Shown here in pieces: positions 10,471 to 21,001 of a stretch of 64,000 nt of DNA (positions are counted from its first letter, which is position 1; the number at the start of each line of letters is the position of its first letter). A program made the translations under genes and the position numbers. Source of the DNA: Phialocephala subalpina (taxonomy: Eukaryota; Ascomycota; Leotiomycetes; Helotiales; Mollisiaceae); assembly GCA_900073065.1 (NCBI GenBank), contig FJOG01000050.1, positions 224,091 through 288,090 on the forward strand, in the 5' to 3' direction. Under the pieces are notes generated by a model. It was not told where the DNA came from. It worked only from the letters and a program-made list of their open reading frames with translations, and ran no database searches.

Positions 10471-12974
10471 ATGTCAGAATCAACATCTCCCACCGCAAAC
10501 TCGTCAATGCCTTCGCACTTGAGACGAAAGCACCCGTGCGTGCTCTGTCAGCAGAGGAAAGTCAAGTGCGATCGCAACGAACCATGTCAAAACTGTACGA
10601 AGGCAAGAGTGGAGTGCATTTCACCCCTAACATTGCCACCGAAGAAGAGGAAAAGGAGGTTCCCTGAAGCGGAACTCTTGGCAAGGATCCGGAGGTATGA
10701 GGATGCTTTGAAAAGCTATGGCGCGGATATCGATGCCATCAATGGGGAGGGAGGCAGCAATGGAGCAGGTCATCGAGGACCTACGACTCTTGCTGCAAAG
10801 CAAGCTGAAACAGAGTCGAATGTGATGCCAAGAGCGGAGGTGGTAGCTCAACCCATCCGATCCTTATCCATTAGGAGGTCCCTGAAGCACGTCAAGAAGT
10901 AAGATCTCATCTCAGCTTTTCTTCTGAACAACAGCTAATTTCAATAAGCAATCTTTGGACAGGCATCAATGCCGAGGTCAGTAACGTGCCGCACTTTCCA
11001 TAGGCAACGTTTTCAGTCTCCCAGCCTTGCCTTGACACTCTCGGTCTGCCCGCTTTCCAGGAGGGATGACTGTAGTCGGCCACATCTATAGGACCAAACT
11101 CAATGCAGCATCTCCGCCTGTACCGGCCTCCTCGATTGTCCCATCAAGACTGGGAGATTGATAACGCTGCTCTGCCCTTTTCCTAAACCATCCTGCTGAC
11201 TCTTTATCAGTTCCGAGATGCTGAAGAGATACTGCAAGGCTCATCGGACGATGAGCTGTATGAGACGCCAATTACCAGAACCTACGATGCCATCCACGGT
11301 GACGGTAGCGATTTCCTCTTCCCCACTCCATCGAAAGAGAATCTTCGAGATCTTCATCCTTCGCCAGTCCAGATCTTTCGGCTTTGGCAAACCTTCATAG
11401 ATAGTGTGAACCCTCTCATCAAGATTTTCCATTCCCCCACAGTCCAACAGCAAGTCCTAGACGCTAGCGCAGACCTAGACAACATAGGGAGAGGCGTGGA
11501 AGCCTTGATGTTTGGCATTTACTCCATTTCTGTCAACTCGATGGCCGAGGATGAATGCAACAGCATGTTTGGCGAAGATAAGACTACCCTGAGAGAGAGA
11601 TTTCAAGATGGTGCCCGTCAAGCATTCCGAAAATGCGGGTTGCTGCGATCCTCAGATATGACAATTCTCCAAGCATATGTTCTGTATCTCGTAAGTCTCG
11701 TTCTTGCCACGCACTTCTTTTCCTCTACCTAACAAGACTGCTTACATACCTAGTACTCATCTCTCAACTTTTGCATCGACCCACGGTCTCTGTTTTGCTT
11801 GTCAGGTATTGCTGTCAGAATTGCTCAACGAATGGGTCTCAATTTCGACGGAACAAGCTATGGCCTCCTGCCATTCGAAGTTGAGATGCGACGGAGACTA
11901 TGGTGGAACATCGTCCTACTCGACTTTCGAATCTCCGAGCTCTCTGGTGCAGGCTGTTCGATTCTTACGCATGTTTGGACAACGAAACTTCCTCTCAACG
12001 TCAACGACAGCGACCTGTTCCCTGATATGCGAGATCCACCATCAGAACACCCTAGACGAGTCACCGAAATGATCTACGTCCTCCAAAGATGTGAAGCAGC
12101 AGACCTCCTTCAGAAGCTGCGCACATCCACAGACCCAATCGCAGTCAAGGACGCCGCTATCGAAGAATGCTCCAAACGAATCGAGACGAAATACCTCCAA
12201 TACTGCGATCCCTCTGTCCCCCTCCACTTCTTCAGCACCCTCATGGCACGCTCCGGGATGTGCAAACTTCACATCGGTCCCCGCCACACACACTTGAGCA
12301 ACAAAAGCTTTAACAAGGAAGAGCATGACAAGTTGTTCAAATACAGCTTGACCATGATCCAAAACCACAACATAATGATGGGAGCTAAATGTCTGAAACC
12401 ATACCTCTGGCACATCCTGACAAACGCACCCTTCCCCGCACATGTATACATGATGGTATCGCTACGGCAGCGACCAACTGGCGACCTGGCGGACGAGGCA
12501 TGGAGCCACATCGCCGAGTCTTTTCGTCTTCGTGAGAAAGCATGGGGACATACCGAGACGGCCAAACGTCAAGGCACAGCCCTCCAACTCGCCCTCGCGA
12601 ATCTAACTATCAAGGCCTGGGAAGCCCGTGAGAGGGAGGTCCAGTCTGGTCTCCCTACTCCTCGCTTCATCGAGCACCTTCGGGGTGTCATTTCAGCCAA
12701 GAAGTCGCCAAAAGTCACGCAGCAAGAAACCCCACCGGATTCTGGGGAAAGTACGGCGCCGTTTGCGGATCAATTTGGCGGTGGGTTTCAGTGGGGTTTG
12801 AATCAACCGACGAGTATGATGGACTTTGGGCAGGGGCTAGATCCGAATATCATGCCAGGACTGATGCATGATCAGAATAATGCGATGGGGTGGGAATTTT
12901 GGAATGATTTGATGCAGACGCCTCCCATCCCTGGTTTCGATGGGAGTGTTGGGCAGGGTATTTATCCTGGTTGA
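10471..12974 (+). CDS. Zn2Cys6 transcription factor with fungal-specific TF domain, 718 aa
   Basis: Exons 10471-10898, 10949-10976 (28 bp), 11211-11690 and 11754-12974; introns of 50, 234 and 63 bp close in phase. ATG 10471 follows a leader whose frame is open only from a GTG. The binuclear cluster uses Cys23, 26, 33, 39, 42 and 49 (C-x2-C-x6-C-x5-C-x2-C-x6-C), followed by a basic run PPKKRKRR and a short helical linker. The middle region includes FRLWQTFIDSVNPLIKI and IAVRIAQRMGL ... FEVEMRRRLWW, the hallmark of the fungal-specific TF domain. The protein is nuclear and DNA-binding, recognising CGG-type half sites by family knowledge. The target genes are unknown; its divergent neighbour is the GH28 gene. 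The tiny exon 2 encodes the conserved NNLWTGINAE stretch, which supports the model. Confidence 0.93.
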
Positions 12975-13877
12975 TGGGACTTTCTCCGGGTAGTTGGACT
13001 GGTCATGGGTTTCGGATGCACAATATGAATAATAGGGTTTGGATTCATATGTACCAACATATTCTATAATCTCCTTTGTGGTTGTTGACGATATCACTTT
13101 GTAGAAACAACTCCAAAACCTACTCCAAAACCTACTCCAAAAACTAGCTTTACTCAATATCTCCTTTATTCCTAAGATCTACTTTTTAAAATGGCTGAGT
13201 AATTATAGCGCCAAGTTTTTTAGCGTTTTCTTGCGACGTATAATCAAATTTTATGCCAAAATCAGATTAAATATTATACTACAATATCATAATATAAAAT
13301 ATTCAATGAAGCTTGATGGAGAGGTAGAGGCATCGAGAATTCTCATGAAAGCTGCATGGCTGAGTATAGTCGCGTGTCCTCCATGCGAGGATGGGGATAG
13401 CTTGGTCCGCTGTGCAGACCCAATACACACTTGGACCTTATTTCTACCCGCCGACTCGAATGAATATACTGTATTTCTGATGATTCAAGCAAGTTTAGCA
13501 GTAAACGAGGCAATCTTGGTCGAAAACAGGTGTCGCTTTCGAGATCCGGCAAGGCATCTGGGCTTCCCGCCTTCGAATATCACAGCTCACTCGAGACTGG
13601 GCTTGAATCCCTTCTCAAGATAGTAGCGAACTCCACCCACTTTAACTGAGACGACAATTACTCCAGGTCGGGTTTGCCTGTTGGAGCATGCAAGAGACAG
13701 GTGGAACAAAGACCAAGTGGAGGAACGGCACAACAAGCTTAACTTTTCTCGAAAATGAAATTTGGAAGAGCACGGAGCAAGACCAATCTCGGAGAACCGA
13801 AACAATCATTAATTCCATCGTGAACTTAATATAAAACAAAAAGGAAATGCTAAGACGTAGACACCATACAGGTTGCC
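12975..13877. other. 3' flank between convergent genes, with a 12-bp triplicate
   Basis: The unit ACTCCAAAACCT occurs three times in a row at 13110-13145, the last copy with one change. The next 150 bases are AT-rich. The plus-strand frame 13231-13623 starts in AT-rich DNA and has no recognisable domain, so I leave it out. Confidence 0.5.
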
Positions 13878-14665
13878 TCAGACTTCTATTTTAATCCTTC
13901 GCTCCTGTATCGGCATCGCTGGACAGCGTCTACATTGACACCCAGTGGCAGCAAGCACTTTGTTTCGTCGCTCTCTCCCTACTCCGAGACCATCTGCGTC
14001 CAACAAAATTATTAAATCAATCAATCGATGCTGTAACCTTCGTAATCTATGCGTTGCTATAGAGTCGTGTCTTGCACGTGCTTCCACAAGGTCTTTTATA
14101 CCCCTCTCGATTGGGCCGAACCAAGCGTGAAATTTTGGATCGGAAGCATGTTTTCAACAAAAGTTGAATAACCAATACAATAATATTCGTCGCCATCTTT
14201 CTCCGTCATTATCTCTCCAATTGCCATCTGCTGTCCCCGCCACAGCATAAATGGACGCTCTCCAGGACGAACATCCATTGCAAGCTCATTAGTAACAATT
14301 TCCAGCATGTGACTGAGCTCACTATTCGCCGTGGAGAAGCGCAGGAACTGAGCCTGTCGACGAAGAATAAACGTCCAAGATAAATATTGCCCTAAAAGGA
14401 AGGCCGTGTAGACATAGACCAAGTCCCTTTTGTCGTCGTCGTCGTGAAAGCTGAGAAGGCCTCCCTGCACGATTGCAAAGATTCTTGATTGTAGGTCCAT
14501 AGCCGCGAGTATGAGAGGATCGCGGTATTTGAAGCTCATGAGCGCTTTGTTCTCGGCACGTCGTTTAACCCGCTCGATATAGAATGAATTCCATCCTGTG
14601 AAGCCGGCTGCGGCTAGAGAGCTGACGAGCGAGATGATTGCGATAATGACGGAGACGTCAACCAT
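13878..14665 (-). pseudogene. Fungal uncharacterised membrane-anchored protein, broken by a 1-base frameshift
   Basis: Translation starts at ATG 14665 with an N-terminal membrane segment (VSVIIAIISLVSSLAAAGFTGW) followed by a basic stretch, then a soluble region with YRDPLILAAMDLQSRIF and FMLWRGQQMAIGEIM. These motifs fit a widespread fungal family of unknown function with one N-terminal membrane helix. The frame goes off at about 14142-14147: after ENMLP the next frame continues the family sequence, DPKFHAWFGPIERGIKDLV, and stays open to the stop at 13878. Joined, the product would be about 262 residues, right for the family. No splice site explains the jump, so it is either a one-base deletion in the genome or a sequence error. 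As given, the protein ends early at 14096. Confidence 0.8.
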
Positions 14666-15023
14666 GATTGTGAGGTTCTGTTGAATGTATGACTAGCATG
14701 GATGATCGAAGGGGCGATAGCAATAAGTGGTGTTGTGTAGGCAGTAATCTCGAAGCCAAGAGAATTTGGGATAAGAAAGAAAAACTATGTGAAGTTCGAG
14801 TGATATTCAATGTCTTCAGCCTCGAGGCTGCGGGGCTTCGGGGTTTGGCTGAATGGTTGCTTTTTCATTGGGCACCTGGCGTGGCTGATGATCCCTGGTT
14901 TCAGCTGCAGGACTCAAGAAGCTTCAGATGAATCCAGATCCAGCCTCGCCACCATCGTCACCCTTTATCAGCATCAAGCCCCTTGGTCACTTCCCTTGTT
15001 CTGTTTCTTCATGATGCGGTACG
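14666..15023. other. Short divergent promoter region
   Basis: 358 bases between the start of the membrane-protein gene (leftward) and the second Zn2Cys6 gene (rightward). No clear TATA or repeated motif is visible. Confidence 0.4.
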
Positions 15024-17097
15024 ATGCAGACGCCGAAAACCTCAGGTACGGATGCAAAGAGGGGAAGGCGACGAGCACAGTTGTCGTGCACGGAGTGTAG
15101 GAGACGGAAGCAGAAGGCGAGCGGCAGCCTTGCAGAAGCACATCAGATCATGGCTGACCTCCGCAGTGTAACCCTCGTCCAGGAGGCTCTTGCGGAAATT
15201 GTTCAAGGCGGTATCCGCCTGTTGACTGCATCTTCTTGCCGGATCCGAGGAAGCCAAAGGATAAACCTCATTCTGGTGAACCTCAGGCCGGAGCTATCCC
15301 CGCTTCAACCACTCGAGATGAACATGCTTCGAGTTCGAGCCGGTCTCCACGGTATTCGGTGATACCCCTGAGTGCGATACTGGAACCTAGTGACGGCGTT
15401 GTCTCACGTGGCGGCTACCAGGTCTCACCTCATTCAGAGCTTGAGCTTGAAGTCGCTTCTACTTTGTCGTCGAGCTTGGGATCAGATACTGCAGGTGCTA
15501 GGAGAAGTGATACGGTCTTCAGCAGTGACACAAAATCCACACCATCCATCGACGATACCGACTCATCGCCAAACCCAGAGAAAGATCGTCATCTTCAAAT
15601 TTACAAGTTATCCTCGACGAGCCCAATACCGTTCGCTGGAACATTGACTCAGATCAACGGCATGCATGGAGCATACGTGAAAAGCACAATGCGAAACGTT
15701 GAGTTGTGGAACTTCTGTAAGTGTCTCATGTCTCTTCGTCGTCTCCTCTCAAATGCTAACGTTCGATGACCAGTTCATCATTTCGTCGTCCCAAACATGT
15801 GTTCCGTCGACGGAAGCAACACCCCAGCTCTCTTCATTAGAGAAATCCTCCCATGGACTATTCAATCACCCCTTATGCCGCATATAGCTATCCTCATGTC
15901 ATCGACTTCTCAGACAGCAGAGCCTAATCTGCAAGTGGCAAAGGCCTCAGAGACCTTCGCCATCAAATCTCAAGTGCTGGCTCTCATCAACGAGTATCTC
16001 AAGCAGGACTTTGCACTTATTAGTACCGAAGCACTTCGTGCTGTCATACATCTCGTCGTAATGGAGGTATGTTGATCTCTCAGCGCCATAATTTGACGAT
16101 GCTGATTTTGTAGTGGTGGTGGGGCACAAGTTCAAGTCTCTGGGCTCACATGAAAGGGGTGAGACAAATGATCAAGCTGAAAGGCGGCTTTCCGTACTTG
16201 AATGACCCGGTACTTCAGCAGGTTCTCCTTGTGTGAGTATCCTACCAACTCTGTCACATTTTTATCTTACTCACATCGAACAGCACCGACTTCGAGCTCG
16301 CTTGTTGCTTTGAAAGAGACCTGCTTCTGGTGGATCCAGTCATGGCGACACATATGGACCTTTCCATCCCTCCCACTTACGCCGAAATACTCAGGAGCCC
16401 GTTGCTTGCCTACCATGAGACCTTTCAACATGACAGAATGGCACTCGGCCTCAGTGCGGAGGCTGCTGAGATCTTGGACGACGTGCGATTCTTGACTTTG
16501 TCCATCACTTCAGCGTCACATACGAGCAGCCCGACCAAGATTCAAAGTACAGCAGCTTGTAAATGTCCCCCGTCTTTCAAGATCTTCTCCTGAAGCTGAC
16601 CTTAACCAGGGCTCCACAAACAAATATCCACTTCTCCACCCCTCACCCACGATCCCACATCCCCACCAACGACAATCACAACAACAACCTCAGCAATCCG
16701 CCTAATAGCAACCCTCTACACCCTCTCAATCTCAACCCTTACTCCCATCTCCCAACACTGGACTTCCTCCCTCCTCGAAGATTTCTACTTCCGCCTCTTT
16801 TCTCTGAGCATGAGCCAATGGAAACAAATCCCAGGAATCTTTCTCTGGATAATGCTTGTTGCTTCTACTGGTGGCTGGAAAGATGAGGACGAGCAGAGGA
16901 AGAAGTGGTTATGGAGGAAGATGGCCGTTGCGGGAATGCAAGTGGGCATGGAAGATTTTGGGGTGAGTATTGCGTCTTTGAGGAGTTTTTGGAGGGTGCA
17001 GAGGTGGGTTGAGGAAGAGGGGAGAGGAAAAACAGAAGTCTCGAATTTAAATCAGGCCTCGGACTTTGAAGAGCCTTTAGCTGTCAACGACGACTGA
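15024..17097 (+). CDS. Zn2Cys6 transcription factor 2, 605 aa, six exons, GC-AG first intron
   Basis: Exons 15024-15116, 15167-15716, 15774-16066, 16114-16232, 16284-16558 and 16610-17097; total 1818 bases, phases close. The zinc cluster is Cys22, 25, 32, 40, 43 and 52; the first intron falls exactly before Cys32, so the domain is only complete after splicing. That intron (15117-15166, 50 bp, CTGAC branch) has a GC donor, AAG|GCGAGC. Exons 3-6 carry the fungal-specific TF domain pattern, with WWWGTSSSLWAHMKGVRQM, then DFELACCFERDLL, and near the end WKQIPGIFLWIML and MAVAGMQVGMEDF ... LRSFWRVQRW. It should be a nuclear transcriptional regulator; no targets can be named. Intron 2 starts GTAAGT at 15717. 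Confidence 0.9.
15117..15166 (+). other. GC-AG intron splitting the zinc cluster
   Basis: The upstream exon ends CAG AAG and the downstream exon starts TGT AAC, restoring C-x2-C-x6-C. No GT donor near the junction keeps this spacing. The intron length (50 bp) and CTGAC branch near 15152 match its neighbours. Confidence 0.8.
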
Positions 17098-17333
17098 AGC
17101 TGCAGCCAACATAAAGAAGGCGGCCAACTCAAAGGAGGTGTTATCTTGATTTGAAGTTTGGGGTACATTAATTCATCATGTGATGCTTGGAACGTAAGTA
17201 AGTCTTGCATTACCTTTTGCTCAGGTCTAACTATAAGAAGCAACGTGAAGCCTTGCAAGATACTATAATACAAATGAGCCTGCTGTTGCCTCGAACCAGA
17301 GATCAGCTCAGCTCAAGTCAACAAAGCCTTCTC

Positions 17334-17820
17334 TCAGCAAACGAAGGCCATTCTAGACCAGGCGTATTGAAAACCACTAGTTAAGTCTTCCTTGGAGGCT
17401 AGGACGGTATATCCTTCCTTGTTATACATAGCACCCTCGGTGGTAGGATTATACCGTTGTCCATTGTACCACATATCAACGTCGTATGTGAGCGTCAGAT
17501 CACCTTTATATAAGTAACCTTGCGGTCCGACATGGGCAACAACTGGTTGTGGCAACGAAGTATGGAATTGCCAACCGGGATCAGATGCTAGCAAATTTGT
17601 TGGGGCTTGTCCCTCGTAGCTATGTACCCGAAGATTAGCACGCCATTCTCTGTCATCTAGAAGACACGTTTTCTTGGTGAAATTATCACTTACCCGAGTG
17701 TGAGGCAGTTGTTATCGAACACGTAAGCTATTGGACCGATGTGAGCACAGTTTCCAGCAGTCTTTTGGTCACCGATAGGCATAAGCATGTCCACAATTGT
17801 GAAGGTACACCTGTAAAGCA
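17334..17820 (-). pseudogene. 5'-truncated gene for a probable secreted protein
   Basis: Two exons read well on the minus strand: about 17701-17806 (CTFTIVDMLMPIGDQKTAG ... NNCLTLG, after an acceptor TTTACAG) and 17334-17629 (YEGQAPTNLLASDPGW ... SRMAFVC stop), joined over an intron with donor GTAAGTGATAA. The encoded segment is neutral, Cys-containing and rich in Tyr/Trp/Gly, like extracellular fungal proteins. No start codon or signal peptide can be found upstream: the DNA above 17820 quickly becomes AT-rich and stop-laden. I infer that the 5' end was lost or decayed. I do not recognise the family. Confidence 0.5.
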
Positions 17821-18715
17821 TGGAATCAGCTACTGCACTTTAGATTTATGCCGCAGCACTATTCCCCTCCGATACGCGTCGAGCCGTACTTCACGTTAAG
17901 TCGAAGATATTCTACTGCGGTAGTCTTATATGCGATAAGGTCGAATCACATATTACGTTTATATAAGAGAATTTCTAGTTTAAGGGCTTTAAACCCTCCG
18001 GCGATGGCGATGAGCGATTAGGAGGGGCTTGGGTGGTATAAAGCAGGAGCGTGTAAAGCATAAGCTTATATGATAAGAACTTAAGAGCTTAACGTGTTTA
18101 ATTCACGTTGGAGGATGGTGTTTGTAGACGTGTATAGAAGACGATTATTATAATGCCTGTACGGGGGCAGACTTTTTTATTGGCATTTCACTTTGATTTA
18201 TTGCCAAAGCGAAGCAATACATTGAAATAATAGAGAGAAAAGGCCAAGATACCGTGCTATTGGAGAAGAGAATAGGCACTGGCGGTGTGGCACTATTGTG
18301 AGCCGCAGTGAGTAAGCTGGCTTTTAGGTTGAAAGCATAGGAATGGTACACTCGATGGAATGCTCGACCAATTTAGGAACCTTAATAAGAGGAGGCCATT
18401 ACATATCTCAACGAAGGTGGAGGCGGGTTAATTAAAGAGTCTTGGAACTATGCTGGAAGCTTAAAATGAACTCTGTAAATATCCTCATTATAGTGCGTCT
18501 ACATAGCGCAGGTTGGCAGCTGAAAAGACTATGGATTATAAAAATAAAATAAAATTCCTAGAAGGTTCCGTCACGTGCGTCCGTTGCGGCTCTACGGTCA
18601 CGTGCGTACGTCTCTGGGGCACTCTAAGATTACTATACGGGTATAACCCTTGACAATGATGGTAGAGGCGATTTTCCTGCGCAGCTTTGTAATAAAGAGA
18701 GAATAAAGAGACGAA
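17821..18715. other. AT-rich, probably RIP-decayed segment
   Basis: Rich in TATA/TTAA words and stop codons in all frames, especially 17930-18110 and 18370-18550. Near 18573-18625 the word TCACGTGCGT(C/A)CGT occurs twice about 30 bases apart in GC-richer DNA, perhaps an element end. No gene can be supported. Confidence 0.5.
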
Positions 18716-21001
18716 TTATTGTGGCCAAGCCCCAGGCATTCTCTCCCAAGGGGACTCTATCATGCACCAGAAATCTCCCACGAAATCATCCGTTGGCTGA
18801 GATCCCCAAATTCGCCAATCATCAGGAGTGGGCCCGTACGTGAATCCAATAAGGTTCCACGTTGCTTGCACTGCTGACAAGACTTTCCACTGTGTGTTTT
18901 TTCGGCCTAGCGGAAAAAACACATACTGGAAAGTCTTATCAACAGCGTCTTGGTCGTGAAGCTCCTTCTCTTTCTGACCATAACTTAAAATATCGATACC
19001 AGATTGGGCAAGGACGAGGAGATAAATTCTCATTACAGCCTCAATCACAGGAGGGGCAGGTTCGGTACGTAGAGAGCCTGGGTATAGAAATCCGTGAATG
19101 ACTTCCAAAAATGGCGTTCGCCGGCTATTTGACTCCCTGTCGAATCGTATGCTTTGAATATCGCAACCAGCAGCAATACATTCTCCGAGTAACCGAAGCC
19201 AACCTATCATTTATTAGCAATACAATAAAATAGAAAAGCCAATTATTTACCATTTGGATCCTGCTTTTGGTGCCCAAATCTTGTATTCTTGTTAAAGAAC
19301 CTACTTGTTGCATTTGATATTGACAATCCATAAGCTCTAACCACAGTATGCAATAAAGAGTTTCCTTCAGCATCTCGATACTTATATGAGTTGACATCGC
19401 CCAATTCCTTAGATAAAGCTATGCGAAACAGCCCAGGTGTAGAAAACGGTGTATATATGAGGTGTTGGGCAACAGAAGCACGATCGTCGAGCGAATTAGA
19501 GTAGTATTGCGGGTTAGACTGTTGTTGCAACAGAATGAAGGCCTCTTCGGGACCGGCAAACCGACGGAAAAATCCAATGTCGAGGTCAGCACCGGACATA
19601 AGTAGCCTTATCATATCGAAAGCCCCTTTTATGTCGCCTTGAGCGGCTGTAAGTGTAAACCCTTCGTGTGCGAAAAGCCCTAATGGTGTGCTGTAAAAAA
19701 GAGTAAGGAGTGATTTCTGAAACCAAGGCCAGGCTAGCGAAGGGAAAAAGAAGCAAGCGCCAAAAGGGGGAAGAGGGAGGGGCGATGCGTCAGATATACC
19801 CACATATGTCTGCCATCCGGTGCATGTCTTTTCGCGCCTTCATCTAACAAGAATTTACATATTTTAAATCTACCACGACGTGCAGAGTGCTGGCTATAAT
19901 CAGCTGCTTTGAACAGTAGGTGTTGAAGTAGCAAATAGAAAGCTCACATGAAGCAACGTATGACCATATTCGTCTGTATCAAAAGGAGAGGCTAGACGCT
20001 CCTTGAAAAGATCTTGAAGTTTGCTTAAGGGGCCATTCTGAGCATATCCAAAGACTAAGGCGTCCTTCGATGACAGAATGTTATACGTCAAGATATTGAA
20101 ATTCCATCCAGAACGAGCCCTCCTTCCTTCAGCTTCCCATGCCCGGTTGATCAGCCAAGCTGGAGCGCGAAAATAGGCGCTTATTTCATGCCTGTCTTCT
20201 TCAACTTGGCTATGGGCATTTTCCTTACAGTTTTTTACAGGAATGACTCTCCTCTTTTCGAAGGAGATGGAACCGAAGAAATAGCTAAATATTGAAGCGT
20301 CCTTGGATCCTATTACAATAGTACTCGAGACTGCGTAGTCATGGGAACCGTTGACAGAGTTGCTGACGATTTTGCAATTCTTAAAGGAGTCTGTGGGCGT
20401 AATGGCTTCCGAAGATTTTGTTGTCCTTGATAGTCTTGCAACAATGATTTCGGGTTGCAATTGTATAAGAGACCTAGGTAAAGTCAATTCCCAACTAATA
20501 GTAGATAGATAGGAGGCTGTGTAAATGGGTGATTAAATGACAAAATTGAAAAGCAGACCTTGTATAGCTCAGCAGCGATAGATTTAAAAGCCTCACAGCA
20601 CGCTCAACCTTATTCTTATATCGTTCTACTTTCTTCCTCTTCAGAACTACTTTAAGCGCAGTATGCTTCCTGCTAAACCTTCCAGGGGCATTTATGTCTG
20701 CACCTAACTCATCAACTAGCTCTTTCAGCTGGTCTGCGGCCCGTCTGCAATGCGTCAGACATATTGCCATCGATGTACTACCAAGTAATAGTGGTGAAAC
20801 GGGATTTCGGTTTTGATCGTCCTTAATATCATCCAAGATAATGTGAAGATCTTCGATGTCTTCTAGGAGGCTGTTTACTTCTTCTGGTGCGTCTTTGATT
20901 TCATCCCAGTAGCTTTTGAGCGTTGCAATGCTACTGCCAATCTGAGCCACTAGATTTCCGATGCTGATTCCACTGGCAATAATACCGACGAGTTCTGCCA
21001 T
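18716..21001 (-). CDS. Ankyrin-repeat protein with fungal STAND-type N-terminal domain, possibly disrupted
   Basis: Exons: 20559-21001, 19948-20473, an exon ending at 19804, 19251-19690 and 18716-19203. The first 150 residues (MAELVGIIASGISIGNLVAQ ... LLEDIEDLHIIL) match the helical domain found at the N terminus of fungal NACHT/ankyrin proteins. Ankyrin-like units follow (DEYGHTLLH, GRFKICKFLLDEGA, ITPLGLFAHEG, MIRLLMSGADLD, GNSLLHTVVRAYG), and the C terminus ends WNLIGFTYGPTPDDW ... FWCMIESPWERMPGAW, a tail I associate with such ankyrin proteins in related fungi. Introns 20474-20558, 19691-19803 and 19204-19250 close in phase. Between 19948 and about 19910 no canonical intron keeps LLH-x-AA in frame; either a frameshift is present or a 57-bp intron removes GHTLLH. 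Probably intracellular, scaffold or surveillance role. Confidence 0.7.
18871..18945. repeat. Long near-perfect inverted repeat inside coding DNA
   Basis: Arms 18871-18906 and 18910-18945 pair over 36 positions with 31 Watson-Crick pairs, one G-T wobble and four mismatches; the loop is 3 bases. It lies within the last exon of the ankyrin gene and encodes KTFQYVFFPLGRKNTQWKVL without breaking the frame. Confidence 0.8.

Noticed and set aside
12042..12443. 133-codon minus-strand frame
   Set aside because: Antisense to the fungal TF domain of the first Zn2Cys6 gene.
4444..17097. Biosynthetic or catabolic gene cluster (SDR, protease, GH28 and two Zn2Cys6 regulators together)
   Set aside because: No backbone synthase, transporter or shared promoter motif; adjacency alone does not show a pathway.
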